Positions 1-7,042 are shown, counted from the stretch's first letter. The stretch is 11,618 bases of DNA from UBA1774 sp045628925 (GCA_045628925.1 JAZQQF010000154.1:1-11618); one strand, 5' to 3'. Made by a program: numbers and translations. Notes: a model not told the origin generated them from the letters alone.

Positions 1-2
1 TG

Positions 3-836
3 CGCAGCGATGCGGAAACGGTATCCATGGTGGACGGGAAGCAGGTCACGTCACTGCTCAGTGACCTGAACGAGATCCCCGAACAATGTCTGGAAGCGGT
101 GGTGACCGTTTACGGGCTGGGTATCCTGCGCGGATATGACGACGGATGCTTTCACGGCGCGGAAACGCTGACCCGCGCACAAGGCGCGGCGATCATCCAG
201 CGCTGCCTGCAGCCGGAAAAGCGGACGCCGGTATTGAAAGAAGATCCCGGCCCGATCGCGCTTTCGGACGTGCTGTTCCTCGGCAACTCCCTTTGTGAGG
301 GGTTGGGATTTTACGGTGAAACGGAGGAACCGGATTTTCTCAGCAGCAACGGCGTGGGGGTGTATTCCGCCGGGCAGGTACGATTCAACGACCGAAACGG
401 GAACCGCTGGTATCTTTCGGAGCGGCTGCCCATGACATCCTACCGCATCATCGTTCTGGTCTTCGGAACGAATGAGATGGGCTTCGATATGGATTACGTT
501 CGGGAGCAGTACGGCGCGTTTCTGGATATGCTCACAGAAGCGCAGCCGGATGCGGAGCTGTGGCTCGTCAATGCGCCGCCGGTGAATGAGGAGCTGCTGA
601 ATTCCGACGCGTTCACGAATCGCATCTGCGGCAAGGTGAACCGCATCATCGCCGATCTCTGCGAGGAGCGGGGACTGCAGCTTATCGACCTGCACAGTCA
701 CGTGGCCGACAGGAGCGGGAGCCTTCCGGAATGGAAAACGCTGGATGGCATCCATTTCACCGGCGAGACCTATCGGGAATGCCTGAACTGGATGATCGGG
801 CAGCTCCCAGTGGAACAGGCCAATACAAACCCGTAA
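3..836 (+). CDS. SLH-domain SGNH/GDSL-type hydrolase, 5' end outside window
   Basis: The reading frame is open to the left edge (no stop from base 3 to the first ATG at 27), so this is probably the C-terminal part of a longer protein. Numbering from that ATG, residues about 10-62 resemble an S-layer homology repeat (pattern A-V-x-x-x-Y-G-L-G-I-L-x-G-Y-D-D-G, then T-R-A-Q-G-A-A), which in this family anchors proteins to the cell wall. Residues about 80-258 form an SGNH hydrolase: block I is GNS with nucleophile Ser88 (Asn replaces the usual Asp of GDS), block III is GTNE (147-150), and block V holds the Asp240/His243 pair (DGIH). The natural substrate, probably an ester on a surface glycan or other polymer, cannot be told from sequence. 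Signal peptide and further SLH repeats would lie left of the window. The gene ends at a shared terminator with convergent clpC. The family calls are firm, the role is inference. Confidence 0.82.
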   Translation, partial: RSDAETVSMVDGKQVTSLLSDLNEIPEQCLEAVVTVYGLGILRGYDDGCFHGAETLTRAQGAAIIQRCLQPEKRTPVLKEDPGPIALSDVLFLGNSLCEGLGFYGETEEPDFLSSNGVGVYSAGQVRFNDRNGNRWYLSERLPMTSYRIIVLVFGTNEMGFDMDYVREQYGAFLDMLTEAQPDAELWLVNAPPVNEELLNSDAFTNRICGKVNRIIADLCEERGLQLIDLHSHVADRSGSLPEWKTLDGIHFTGETYRECLNWMIGQLPVEQANTNP

Positions 837-847
837 ATATTATAAAG

Positions 848-884
848 CCCCGTCAGGCTTCTTTCAAGCCCGACGGGGTATTTT
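848..884. terminator. Bidirectional intrinsic terminator shared by the SLH-hydrolase gene and clpC
   Basis: Inverted repeat: left arm 848-860, right arm 866-878, with one A-C mismatch (855/871) and loop CTTTC (861-865). It is followed on the + strand by TATTTT (879-884). On the minus strand the stem is followed by an A/T-rich stretch (CTTTATAATATTTA). It sits where two convergent genes meet, which is the usual place for such a structure. The clpC stop codon (853-855) is inside the stem. Confidence 0.8.
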
Positions 885-3342
885 CTGCGCTCATCGGAGC
901 GGACGGCGCACTTTTCTGCACGGTCAGCGTCAGACGGCCGTCTCTGCCGGAGAGCAGCAGCGTATCGCCGGGCCGGACGCTTCCGCGCAGCAGCAGCTCA
1001 GAAGCCGGGTCGGCAAGCCCGTCCGTCAGCAGACGGCGGATGGGCCTGGCCCCGCCGCCCATTTTCAGCGCCCGCGCTGCCAGCAATTCGGGAACGGATC
1101 CGTCTGCCTGCAGCCGGATGTCCCGGTCTTCCAGCCGCCCGGCAAAGCGGCGGATCTCCATCGAAGCGATCTCTGTCAGCTCGCGAAGTCCCAGCGGGCG
1201 GAAAAAGACGATCCCGTCGATCCGGTTCAGAAGCTCCGGGCGGAAAAGCCTGCGCAGCTCCGCCATCGCCTGTTCTTCCGCGTGCTCGTTTTCGGCAGCC
1301 TGCCGGTCCGCAAAGCCCGGACGCAGGACCTGACCGCTGAGATATTCCGCGCCTACATTCCCGGTCAGAATGATGACGGCGCTGCGGAAGCTGACGCTGC
1401 GGCCTTTGGAATCGGTCAGGCACCCATCTTCCAAAATCTGCAGGAGCAGATCGCAGACCTCGCGGTCGGCTTTTTCCAGCTCATCGAACAGCACGACGCA
1501 GTAGGGCGTTCTCCGCACCTTTTCCGTGAGAATGCCGCCATCCTCGAATCCGGCATAGCCCGGCGGCGCACCGATGAGCCGGGACGCGGATTGCGGTTCC
1601 GCGTATTCCGACATATCCAGCCGGATGAACGCCCGCTCGGAGCCGAACAGCGCCGAAGCCAGCGCCCGGCTTAGCTCCGTTTTGCCAACGCCGCTGGGGC
1701 CGAGAAAGAAAAACGAACCGGAGGGCCGGGCGGCGTCCTGCAGACCGGTCCGGCTGCGGCGGATCGCGGCGGCAAGTACGGCGACCGCCCGATCCTGACC
1801 GACGACCCGTCGGCGGAGCGTTTCCTCCAGCTGCAGCAGCTTTTCCGCTTCGTCCTGTGAAACGGCAGCAGCGGGGATGCCGGTCCACAGCGAGACCGTT
1901 TCCGCGATATCGACGGGGAGCAGGCGGCGGGCAGGTTCCGCTTCCGGCGTCCATTGGGCGCGCAGCCGCGTCAGCTCCTCCCGCAGACGGGTATCCTCGT
2001 CCCGCAGCGCCGCAGCAGCTTCATACTGCCGCTCTGCCGCGGCAGCTTCCATCTGCTCCTGAATGCGGAGAATATGCGCCTCCAGCTCTGTAAAATCCGG
2101 CGGGGGAGCGGGGCGGGTGCAGATGCGGCTGGCAGCCTCGTCAATGAGGTCGATGGCCTTGTCGGGCAGTCGGCGATCCGGGAGATAGCGGACGCTGAGC
2201 TGCACGGCGGCGGTGATGGCTTCGTCGGTAATGCGGACGCGGTGATGCTTTTCCAGCCCCGGACGGATGCCGGAGAGGATCTGCTCTGCCGCGGCTTCGT
2301 CCGCTTCCGTGACCTCCACGGGCTGGAACCGCCGCGCCAGCGCCGCGTCCTTTTCCACGTATTTCCGATATTCCTCCATCGTCGTCGCGCCGATGAGGCG
2401 GAGCGCGCCCCGGCCCAGCATCGGTTTCAGAATATTGGAGGCGTCGATGGCCCCTTCGGCGGCGCCTGCGCCGATGAGGGTGTGCATCTCATCGAGAAAG
2501 AGGATGACGTTAGCATTGCTGCGCACCTCCTCCAGCACCCGCCGCAGACGTTCCTCAAAGTCGCCGCGGTATTTCGTGCCCGCGACCAGTGCGCCCATGT
2601 CCAGAGATACGATGCGCATCCCGCTGAGAAGCTCCGGCGCGTCCGGCCGCAGCAGCGCCTGCGCGAGCCCCTCCGCGATGGCGGTCTTGCCTACGCCCGG
2701 GTCGCCCAGCAGCAGCGGCGCATTCTTCGTCTTGCGGCAGAGGATCTGCATCACGCGGGTGATCTCAACGTCGCGCCCGATGACCGGCTCCAATGAGCCG
2801 CTGCGGGCCAGCTCTGTGAGATCGGTCGAGACCGCGTCCAGCGATGGCGTCGCCGCTTTCCGGCCCGGCGAACGGCCTGCAGGATCCGCGCCGCGCCCTG
2901 CGGCGCTCTCACCGGAAAGCGCATACAGCTCCCGCGTAAGCTGATAGCCGTCCAGCCCCTCGGAAGCCAGCAGCTTCAACGCGAGGCTGTCACCCTCCCG
3001 CAGCAGCGCGAGAAGCAGATGCTGTGTATCCACATAGCGCTGTCCGCTTTCAGCGGCGATGCTGCCCGCCGTTTCCAGCAGCTTCCGTGCCCGCTCGGTC
3101 AGCCCCTGTGTGGGGAGACGTCCGGAAGCGCTGCGGCCAACGGCGTCCACCAGCAGCCGCTGCAGCTTCTCGGCGGAAAAACCGGCCGCCGCCAGCTTCT
3201 GTGATACCGGACCGCCCTCCCGGGCGATGCCCAGCAGCAGATGCTCGCTGCCGACGTAGCTGTGACCCAGCTCCGAAGCCGCCTGATAGCTCAGCTGCAG
3301 CGCCCGTTCCGCCGCCGCCGTCAGTTTCTGTTCCTTCCGCAT
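853..3342 (-). CDS. clpC: ClpC-type AAA+ unfoldase, ATPase subunit of Clp protease
   Basis: Hexameric ATP-driven unfoldase that feeds proteins to ClpP in the cytoplasm; 829 residues, close to the usual length of about 810-820. Numbering is from the ATG at 3342, chosen because GGGAGGA lies 8 bases upstream; an in-frame TTG at 3372 is the alternative. Two Clp-N repeats (about 1-145) precede AAA1 with Walker A GDPGVGKT (213-220), Walker B LFLDEMH (281-287) and pore loop KYRG. A short middle domain (about 424-460) resembles the UVR-like segment typical of ClpC rather than ClpA or ClpB. AAA2 has Walker A GPSGVGKT (548-555), Walker B VVLFDELEK (616-624), pore loop GYAGF, Arg-finger segment FRPELLNR and sensor-2 GARPIRR. 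The ClpP-docking tripeptide appears as PGF (675-677) instead of the common (I/L/V)GF. No ctsR-mcsA-mcsB genes are adjacent, and I saw no CtsR or CIRCE operator upstream. Confidence 0.93.
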   Translation of the reverse strand: MRKEQKLTAAAERALQLSYQAASELGHSYVGSEHLLLGIAREGGPVSQKLAAAGFSAEKLQRLLVDAVGRSASGRLPTQGLTERARKLLETAGSIAAESGQRYVDTQHLLLALLREGDSLALKLLASEGLDGYQLTRELYALSGESAAGRGADPAGRSPGRKAATPSLDAVSTDLTELARSGSLEPVIGRDVEITRVMQILCRKTKNAPLLLGDPGVGKTAIAEGLAQALLRPDAPELLSGMRIVSLDMGALVAGTKYRGDFEERLRRVLEEVRSNANVILFLDEMHTLIGAGAAEGAIDASNILKPMLGRGALRLIGATTMEEYRKYVEKDAALARRFQPVEVTEADEAAAEQILSGIRPGLEKHHRVRITDEAITAAVQLSVRYLPDRRLPDKAIDLIDEAASRICTRPAPPPDFTELEAHILRIQEQMEAAAAERQYEAAAALRDEDTRLREELTRLRAQWTPEAEPARRLLPVDIAETVSLWTGIPAAAVSQDEAEKLLQLEETLRRRVVGQDRAVAVLAAAIRRSRTGLQDAARPSGSFFFLGPSGVGKTELSRALASALFGSERAFIRLDMSEYAEPQSASRLIGAPPGYAGFEDGGILTEKVRRTPYCVVLFDELEKADREVCDLLLQILEDGCLTDSKGRSVSFRSAVIILTGNVGAEYLSGQVLRPGFADRQAAENEHAEEQAMAELRRLFRPELLNRIDGIVFFRPLGLRELTEIASMEIRRFAGRLEDRDIRLQADGSVPELLAARALKMGGGARPIRRLLTDGLADPASELLLRGSVRPGDTLLLSGRDGRLTLTVQKSAPSAPMSAENTPSGLKEA

Positions 3343-3384
3343 AAGCAAAATCCTCCCGCAGCCATTCGGCAAAAGAGAGGATAA

Positions 3385-3398
3385 CCGAAAATTTTCGG
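3385..3398. promoter_or_regulatory. 14-bp perfect palindrome, candidate operator between clpC and ferredoxin gene
   Basis: CCGAAAATTTTCGG is a perfect palindrome 42 bases upstream of the clpC ATG and about 90 bases upstream of the divergent ferredoxin gene. Its length and position would suit a dimeric regulator site, but no known operator family is matched. I could not find a convincing sigma-A promoter for clpC next to it. Function is inferred from position and symmetry only. Confidence 0.35.
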
Positions 3399-3428
3399 AA
3401 ATAGACGGCAGCTTTTTGAAAATTCCTG

Positions 3429-3456
3429 TTGAAATTCTGATTTATTGTGGTAATAT
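3429..3456 (+). promoter_or_regulatory. Probable promoter of the ferredoxin gene
   Basis: TTGAAA (3429-3434) and TAATAT (3451-3456) are separated by 16 bases and lie about 30 bases before the ferredoxin start codon, after which a strong ribosome binding site follows. The -35 box matches 5 of 6 and the -10 box 4 of 6 consensus bases. The surrounding sequence is much more A/T-rich than the genes. Confidence 0.5.
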
Positions 3457-3486
3457 GTATTCGATTTCTACTTGGAGGTGCGAACT

Positions 3487-3660
3487 ATGGCTTTCAAAAT
3501 CAATCACGACGAGTGCGTCGGCTGCGGCGTCTGCAAGGAAAACTGCCCCGTCGAGTGCATCAGCTTTGTCGATGACAAACCCGTCATCAACGCTGACGAA
3601 TGCGTCGAGTGCGGCACCTGCGCGGCCAACTGCCCCGCGAGCGCCATCAAGGCTGACTGA
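3487..3660 (+). CDS. 2[4Fe-4S] bacterial-type ferredoxin
   Basis: Small soluble electron carrier of 57 residues, about the normal length for clostridial ferredoxins. Two cluster motifs C-x2-C-x2-C-x3-C-P are complete: Cys10, 13, 16, 20 and Cys39, 42, 45, 49, with an extra Cys at 24 within the PVEC segment. In the known fold, the last cysteine of each motif ligates the other cluster. The start ATG at 3487 is preceded by GGAGGTG with a 6-base gap; an in-frame TTG at 3472 overlaps that site and is unlikely. Such ferredoxins serve low-potential reactions such as pyruvate:ferredoxin oxidoreductase, hydrogenase and Rnf. No partner gene is adjacent, so it is probably a general carrier. It has its own promoter and a hairpin downstream, and looks monocistronic and well expressed. 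Confidence 0.95.
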   Translation: MAFKINHDECVGCGVCKENCPVECISFVDDKPVINADECVECGTCAANCPASAIKAD

Positions 3661-3675
3661 GCTTTGAAAAGGACG

Positions 3676-3699
3676 GCCCCGGGACTTCGGCCCCGGGGC
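3676..3699 (+). terminator. GC-rich hairpin after ferredoxin gene, probable terminator or attenuator
   Basis: Arms GCCCCGGG (3676-3683) and CCCGGGGC (3692-3699) form an 8-bp all-GC stem with an 8-base loop. The tail is only moderately T-rich (TTGAACTTTAT). It ends 13 bases before the GTG start of the next gene, so incomplete termination would let ferredoxin transcripts run into the methyltransferase genes. Confidence 0.6.
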
Positions 3700-3712
3700 T
3701 TGAACTTTATCT

Positions 3713-4393
3713 GTGGAACCTGACAGACTGTGGGATAACGGGCCGCTGTACCGGCAGGCCCCGGACGTGTTTCCGCTCAGCTCCGATACCGCGTGGCTGG
3801 GCGCTTTCGTGCGCCTTGGGAGCGTGAGGCGCTTCTGCGACCTTGGCTGCGGCGGCGGCGCGCTGAGCCTGCAGCTCTTGGGGCGGAAGGGATCGCTGGA
3901 GGCCTGCGGCATGGACATCTCCTCTGCAGCGGTGGACGCGGCGCTGGAGAATCTCGGGCTGAACGGCTTTTCCGGCAGCTATTACTGCGGCGATCTGCGC
4001 GGCTGGCGTGACCATTTCCGACCCGGCAGCTTTGACCTTGTGTGCACGAATCCGCCCTATTTTCCCGAAACGGGGAAGCGGGCTTCGGGCGCAAGAGGCG
4101 CGGCGCGGACGGAGAGCTGCACGCTGGCGGAGCTTTGCGAGGCGGCGTCCGCGCTCCTCCATGAAGGCGGGCGGTTCTGCATCGTCTATCAGCCGGAGCG
4201 GCTGAGTGAGCTTCTCTGTGCCATGACGGAAGCAAAGCTGGAACCGAAGCGCCTGCAGCTTGTCATGAAGGATATGAAATCGGAACCCTCCGCGCTGCTG
4301 GCGGAGGGCATCAAGGGCGGCGGGAAGGGCCTGCGCATCCAGCCGCCGATACTGACCTCGGAGGTAGCCGAATGTCCGGAAAACTCTATTTAG
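3713..4393 (+). CDS. TrmN6/YabB-like SAM-dependent methyltransferase, probable tRNA or rRNA N6-adenine methylase
   Basis: Class I methyltransferase of 226 residues, in the family of E. coli TrmN6/YfiC (tRNA1-Val A37 N6-methylation) and B. subtilis YabB. Visible motifs are the family's N-terminal segment (F-x-x-S-S-D-T-A-W-L-G, 20-30), SAM-binding DLGCGGG (43-49), acidic motif II at about Asp68, the N6-adenine catalytic NPPY (113-116), QPERL (160-164), and a C-terminal GGGKGLRIQPPIL (202-214) similar to the family's GGK...PP ending. In B. subtilis the homologue precedes yazA and rsmI; here yazA is missing and the gene overlaps rsmI by 22 bases, implying translational coupling. The start is GTG at 3713 with no good Shine-Dalgarno, only 13 bases after a GC hairpin, so expression may be weak. 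The exact RNA target is inferred from the family. Confidence 0.85.
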   Translation: MEPDRLWDNGPLYRQAPDVFPLSSDTAWLGAFVRLGSVRRFCDLGCGGGALSLQLLGRKGSLEACGMDISSAAVDAALENLGLNGFSGSYYCGDLRGWRDHFRPGSFDLVCTNPPYFPETGKRASGARGAARTESCTLAELCEAASALLHEGGRFCIVYQPERLSELLCAMTEAKLEPKRLQLVMKDMKSEPSALLAEGIKGGGKGLRIQPPILTSEVAECPENSI

Positions 4394-5217
4394 TCGGAAC
4401 GCCCATCGGCAATCTGGGCGACTTGAGCCCCCGCTGCGCGGAAACGCTGGAAGCGGTGGATTTCATCGCGGCGGAGGATACCCGCGTGAGCGTGAAGCTC
4501 CTGAACTATCTGGAGCTGCATAAGCCGCTGGTGAGCTATTATGAACACAATGCCCGCGTCAGCGGCCCGAAGATCGTGGAACGGCTGCTGGCGGGGGAGA
4601 GCTGCGCACTGGTCACGGATGCCGGGATGCCCGCCATCAGCGACCCCGGTGAGGACCTGACCCGTCTCTGCGCGGAAGCGGGGATCGAGATCGTCGCGGT
4701 GCCCGGCCCCAGCGCGGTGGTAACGGCGCTGGCACTTTCCGGCCTGCCCACAGGGCGCTTCACCTTTGAAGGGTTCCTGTCCGTCACGCGGAAAAACCGC
4801 CTTGCCCATCTGGCGGAGCTGAAAAACGAGAAGCGCACCATGGTGTTTTACGAAGCGCCGCATAAGCTGCGCACGACCCTCGGCGACCTGCGGGATGCCT
4901 TCGGGGAGGAGCGGCGCGTCGCCCTCTGCCGGGAGATGACGAAGCTCCACGAGGAGGTCCTGCGCATGACCCTTGGGGAAGCCTGTGCCTATTATGAAGA
5001 AAACGAGCCGAGGGGCGAATACGTGCTGGTGGTATGCGGCGCACCGGAAGCAGACGAAGCAGCGGACGAAGACACCGCGCTCCTGCGGGCACAGCAGCTG
5101 GCGGAAAGCGGCCTCTCCGCCCGAGACGCGGTCCGGCAGGCGGCGGAGGAATGCCGCGTGAACCGCAGCGCGCTGTATCGGGCTTTCCAGCAGGCAAAAG
5201 CGGATCAGGAAGAATAA
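4372..5217 (+). CDS. rsmI: 16S rRNA (cytidine1402-2'-O)-methyltransferase RsmI
   Basis: Transfers a methyl group from SAM to the 2'-O of C1402 in the 16S rRNA decoding centre. The 281 residues match the normal length. It belongs to the tetrapyrrole-methylase fold: GTPIGNLGD (9-17), EDTR (35-38), TDAGMPAISDPG (82-93), PGPSA (111-115), FYEAPHKL (159-166) and CREMTKLHEE (186-195) are hallmarks of RsmI. The C-terminal part (about 236-276) has the small helix-turn-helix-like RsmI tail (S-A-R-D-A-V-R-Q-A-A). The ATG lies inside the 3' end of the upstream methyltransferase gene, with GGAGGT 6 bases before it. A GC hairpin follows directly. Together with the upstream gene it forms an RNA-modification unit, an arrangement conserved in Firmicutes. 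Confidence 0.97.
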   Translation: MSGKLYLVGTPIGNLGDLSPRCAETLEAVDFIAAEDTRVSVKLLNYLELHKPLVSYYEHNARVSGPKIVERLLAGESCALVTDAGMPAISDPGEDLTRLCAEAGIEIVAVPGPSAVVTALALSGLPTGRFTFEGFLSVTRKNRLAHLAELKNEKRTMVFYEAPHKLRTTLGDLRDAFGEERRVALCREMTKLHEEVLRMTLGEACAYYEENEPRGEYVLVVCGAPEADEAADEDTALLRAQQLAESGLSARDAVRQAAEECRVNRSALYRAFQQAKADQEE

Positions 5218-5220
5218 AAC

Positions 5221-5250
5221 ACCCCCGCCGCGGATCAATGCGGCGGGGGT
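5221..5250. terminator. Terminator hairpin between convergent rsmI and LemA-like gene
   Basis: An 11-bp stem, ACCCCCGCCGC (5221-5231) paired with 5240-5250, has an 8-base loop and no mismatch. Read on the minus strand it is followed by GTTTTATTCTTC, a good U-rich tail for the LemA-like gene. On the plus strand the tail (TCGCTATTCA) is poor, so termination of rsmI is probably less efficient. It starts 3 bases after the rsmI stop codon and lies 8 bases beyond the LemA-like gene's stop codon. Confidence 0.8.
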
Positions 5251-5257
5251 TCGCTAT

Positions 5258-5848
5258 TCAGTCGATATTGGGCCAAAGCTCCGGCCCGCCGGACTTCAGG
5301 AACAGTTTCAGAAGGCTGTTCGGAAATTTGTCCAGCGTACCGGAACGGAAAGCATGGATGGAAGCATTGTAGGCTTCACCCGCAGCGTCTACCGCATTCT
5401 GCGCCGCATCCAGATCGTCCGCGCAGGAGGTCAGCGTTTCCGCGCTCTTGCCGGAAACCAGCGGGAGAAGCGCTTCACAGCAGCCGTCAAACGCCAGCTC
5501 CAGATTGCGGTTCGCAGCCCGGATTGCGACGAAATCCAAGCCGGACTTCACCTCCGAAAGCATTTCGTTGTACGCATTGCGCAGCGCGGAGTATTCGTCG
5601 TACACTGCGTCGTATTTGGCGGCGAGGGTCAGCAGCCGATCCGCGGCATCCAGCCGGAGATGGAGCGCATCGGAAAGGCTCTGGGACGTGCTGCCGTCCG
5701 GATTCAGAACGCCGGCCGAATATGCGGAAGCGGCGTGCCGGACCTGAACGCCGAGGGACCTGTCCGCCACCGTGCGGAGGAGGACGAATGCCAGCAGGAG
5801 AACGACGATGATGACCGCGATGAGGAGGAGAACGCCGCGCTTTTTCAC
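5258..5848 (-). CDS. LemA-like membrane-anchored protein downstream of telA
   Basis: 196 residues starting at GTG 5848. Residues about 5-26 form one strongly hydrophobic helix after MKKR, a typical N-terminal signal anchor. The rest is predicted helical and extracytoplasmic. The C-terminal segment has the LemA pattern: A-Y-N (159-161), then F-P-N-S-L-L (175-180), then a hydrophobic stretch and an acidic end, resembling the LemA ending (YN...FP...F). The middle (64-130) carries alternating L/A/Y residues, as expected for long helices. The start codon overlaps the telA stop (GTGA, 4 bases), so translation is coupled and the two products should work together. LemA proteins are widespread but of unclear function, often thought to act in the envelope. 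The similarity is limited to the C-terminal pattern and architecture, so the family call is moderate. It has no recognisable enzyme motif. Confidence 0.65.
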   Translation of the reverse strand: MKKRGVLLLIAVIIVVLLLAFVLLRTVADRSLGVQVRHAASAYSAGVLNPDGSTSQSLSDALHLRLDAADRLLTLAAKYDAVYDEYSALRNAYNEMLSEVKSGLDFVAIRAANRNLELAFDGCCEALLPLVSGKSAETLTSCADDLDAAQNAVDAAGEAYNASIHAFRSGTLDKFPNSLLKLFLKSGGPELWPNID

Positions 5849-6996
5849 TTCTTGCTCAGCTCCAGCAGCTTGGCGCGCAGATCGCCCTCGATCTTCGCCA
5901 GCTCCGTTTCGGCGGCACGGCGCTTGGCGGCACCGTCGATCTGGATCTGGCGGACTTCTTCCAGCGTGCTGATGAGGTTTTCGTTGGTCTGCTTCAGGGT
6001 CTCCAGCTCCACGATGCCGCGCTCGGATTCCCGCGCCACATCGATGCTGCCGGTCTTGAGCAGCTCGGAGTTCTTCTTCAGCAGCTCATTGGTCAGGTCG
6101 GTGACCTCACGCTGGGCTTTCATGGCCTGCTGAGAATGGTTCATGCTCAGCGCCAGCACCATCTGGCTCTTCCAGAGGGGGATGGTGTTCACGATGCTGG
6201 TCTGGATCTTCTCGACCATCAGGGTGTCGTTATTCTGGATCATCCGGATCTGGGGGGACATCTGAATGGAGATCATTCTGGTCAGCTCCAGATCGTGGAT
6301 CTTCTTCTCAAAGCGGTCGCAGAGGGAAGCATAGTCGTTGGCGGCCATGGCGTCCTCCGGCGTGCCGGTCTGCTCGGCTTTGGTCAGCAGCTCTTTCAGC
6401 TTCGTGGCGCGGCATTCCTCCAGACGCTTCTTGCCCGCGAGGATATACATGCTCAGTTCCTTGAAATAAGCCTGATTCAGCTCATACATCTTGTCCAGCA
6501 TAGCCACGTCCTTGAGCAGAACCACCTGATGCTGTTCCAGCTCCTTGGTGATCTTGGTCACGTTCACTTCGGCCTTGTCATACTGGGCCTTCAGCTCGTC
6601 CACCTGCGCGCCGGCCTTGCGGAAAAGACCCTTGAGACCCTTCTTCTCCTCAGGGTCAAAATCCAGCGTTTTCAGCTCGATGACCAGACCGGAGAGCATA
6701 TCGCCGACCTCGCCCATATCCTTGGTGCGGACAGTGTTCAGCGCTGCGCCGGAGAAATCACTGATATTCTTCTGCGCGCCTGCGCCGTACTGCAGAACGG
6801 TGTTGGCGTCTTCGATGTTGATCTTCCTGGAGAATTCTTCCACAGCCTGCTTCTCGGCGGGGGTGAGGTTATCCATCGAGAAAACGGGCGCTTCCACCTT
6901 CTTTTCGGCGGCATTGATCAGAAGTTCCGGGGGTTTGGGCGCTTCTTCCGCAGCATCGGGCGTAAGGGTGAGCGTGGGTTTATATTCGTAATCCAT
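5845..6996 (-). CDS. telA: TelA-family protein (toxic anion resistance, PF05816)
   Basis: A 383-residue, helix-rich soluble protein without signal peptide or membrane segment. TelA hallmarks are SIQMSPQIRMIQNND (243-257), the core IPLWKSQMVLAL (272-283), and the C-terminal TNENLISTLEEV...IEGDL (337-373). Charged helices at 130-205 and 290-380 suggest coiled coils. TelA was named for plasmid tellurite resistance, and chromosomal relatives have been linked to resistance to cell-wall antibiotics, nisin and other stress. The biochemical activity is not known. The start at 6996 was chosen over two upstream in-frame starts because AAAGGA lies about 9 to 10 bases before it and the upstream ATG would make a non-family extension. 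A near-consensus promoter lies upstream. The 4-base overlap with the LemA-like gene marks a two-gene operon closed by the terminator at 5221-5250. Confidence 0.92.
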   Translation of the reverse strand: MDYEYKPTLTLTPDAAEEAPKPPELLINAAEKKVEAPVFSMDNLTPAEKQAVEEFSRKINIEDANTVLQYGAGAQKNISDFSGAALNTVRTKDMGEVGDMLSGLVIELKTLDFDPEEKKGLKGLFRKAGAQVDELKAQYDKAEVNVTKITKELEQHQVVLLKDVAMLDKMYELNQAYFKELSMYILAGKKRLEECRATKLKELLTKAEQTGTPEDAMAANDYASLCDRFEKKIHDLELTRMISIQMSPQIRMIQNNDTLMVEKIQTSIVNTIPLWKSQMVLALSMNHSQQAMKAQREVTDLTNELLKKNSELLKTGSIDVARESERGIVELETLKQTNENLISTLEEVRQIQIDGAAKRRAAETELAKIEGDLRAKLLELSKK

Positions 6997-7042
6997 TTTG
7001 TGCCATCCTTTCATTTTGGATATTATCTGCATTCTGCATGAA

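Noticed and set aside
853..3372. Longer ClpC start at TTG 3372
   Set aside because: The 10 extra residues are not like ClpC, and the strong ribosome binding site is placed for the ATG at 3342.
3343..3486. CtsR or CIRCE (HrcA) operator upstream of clpC
   Set aside because: Neither the direct GGTCAAA repeats of CtsR nor the TTAGCACTC/GAGTGCTAA arms of CIRCE occur; TTGAAAATTC and TTGAAATTC (3416-3437) only resemble a direct repeat.
6136..7041. A 301-codon open frame antisense to telA
   Set aside because: It is fully covered by telA, which has strong family motifs; no ribosome binding site or known domain supports it.
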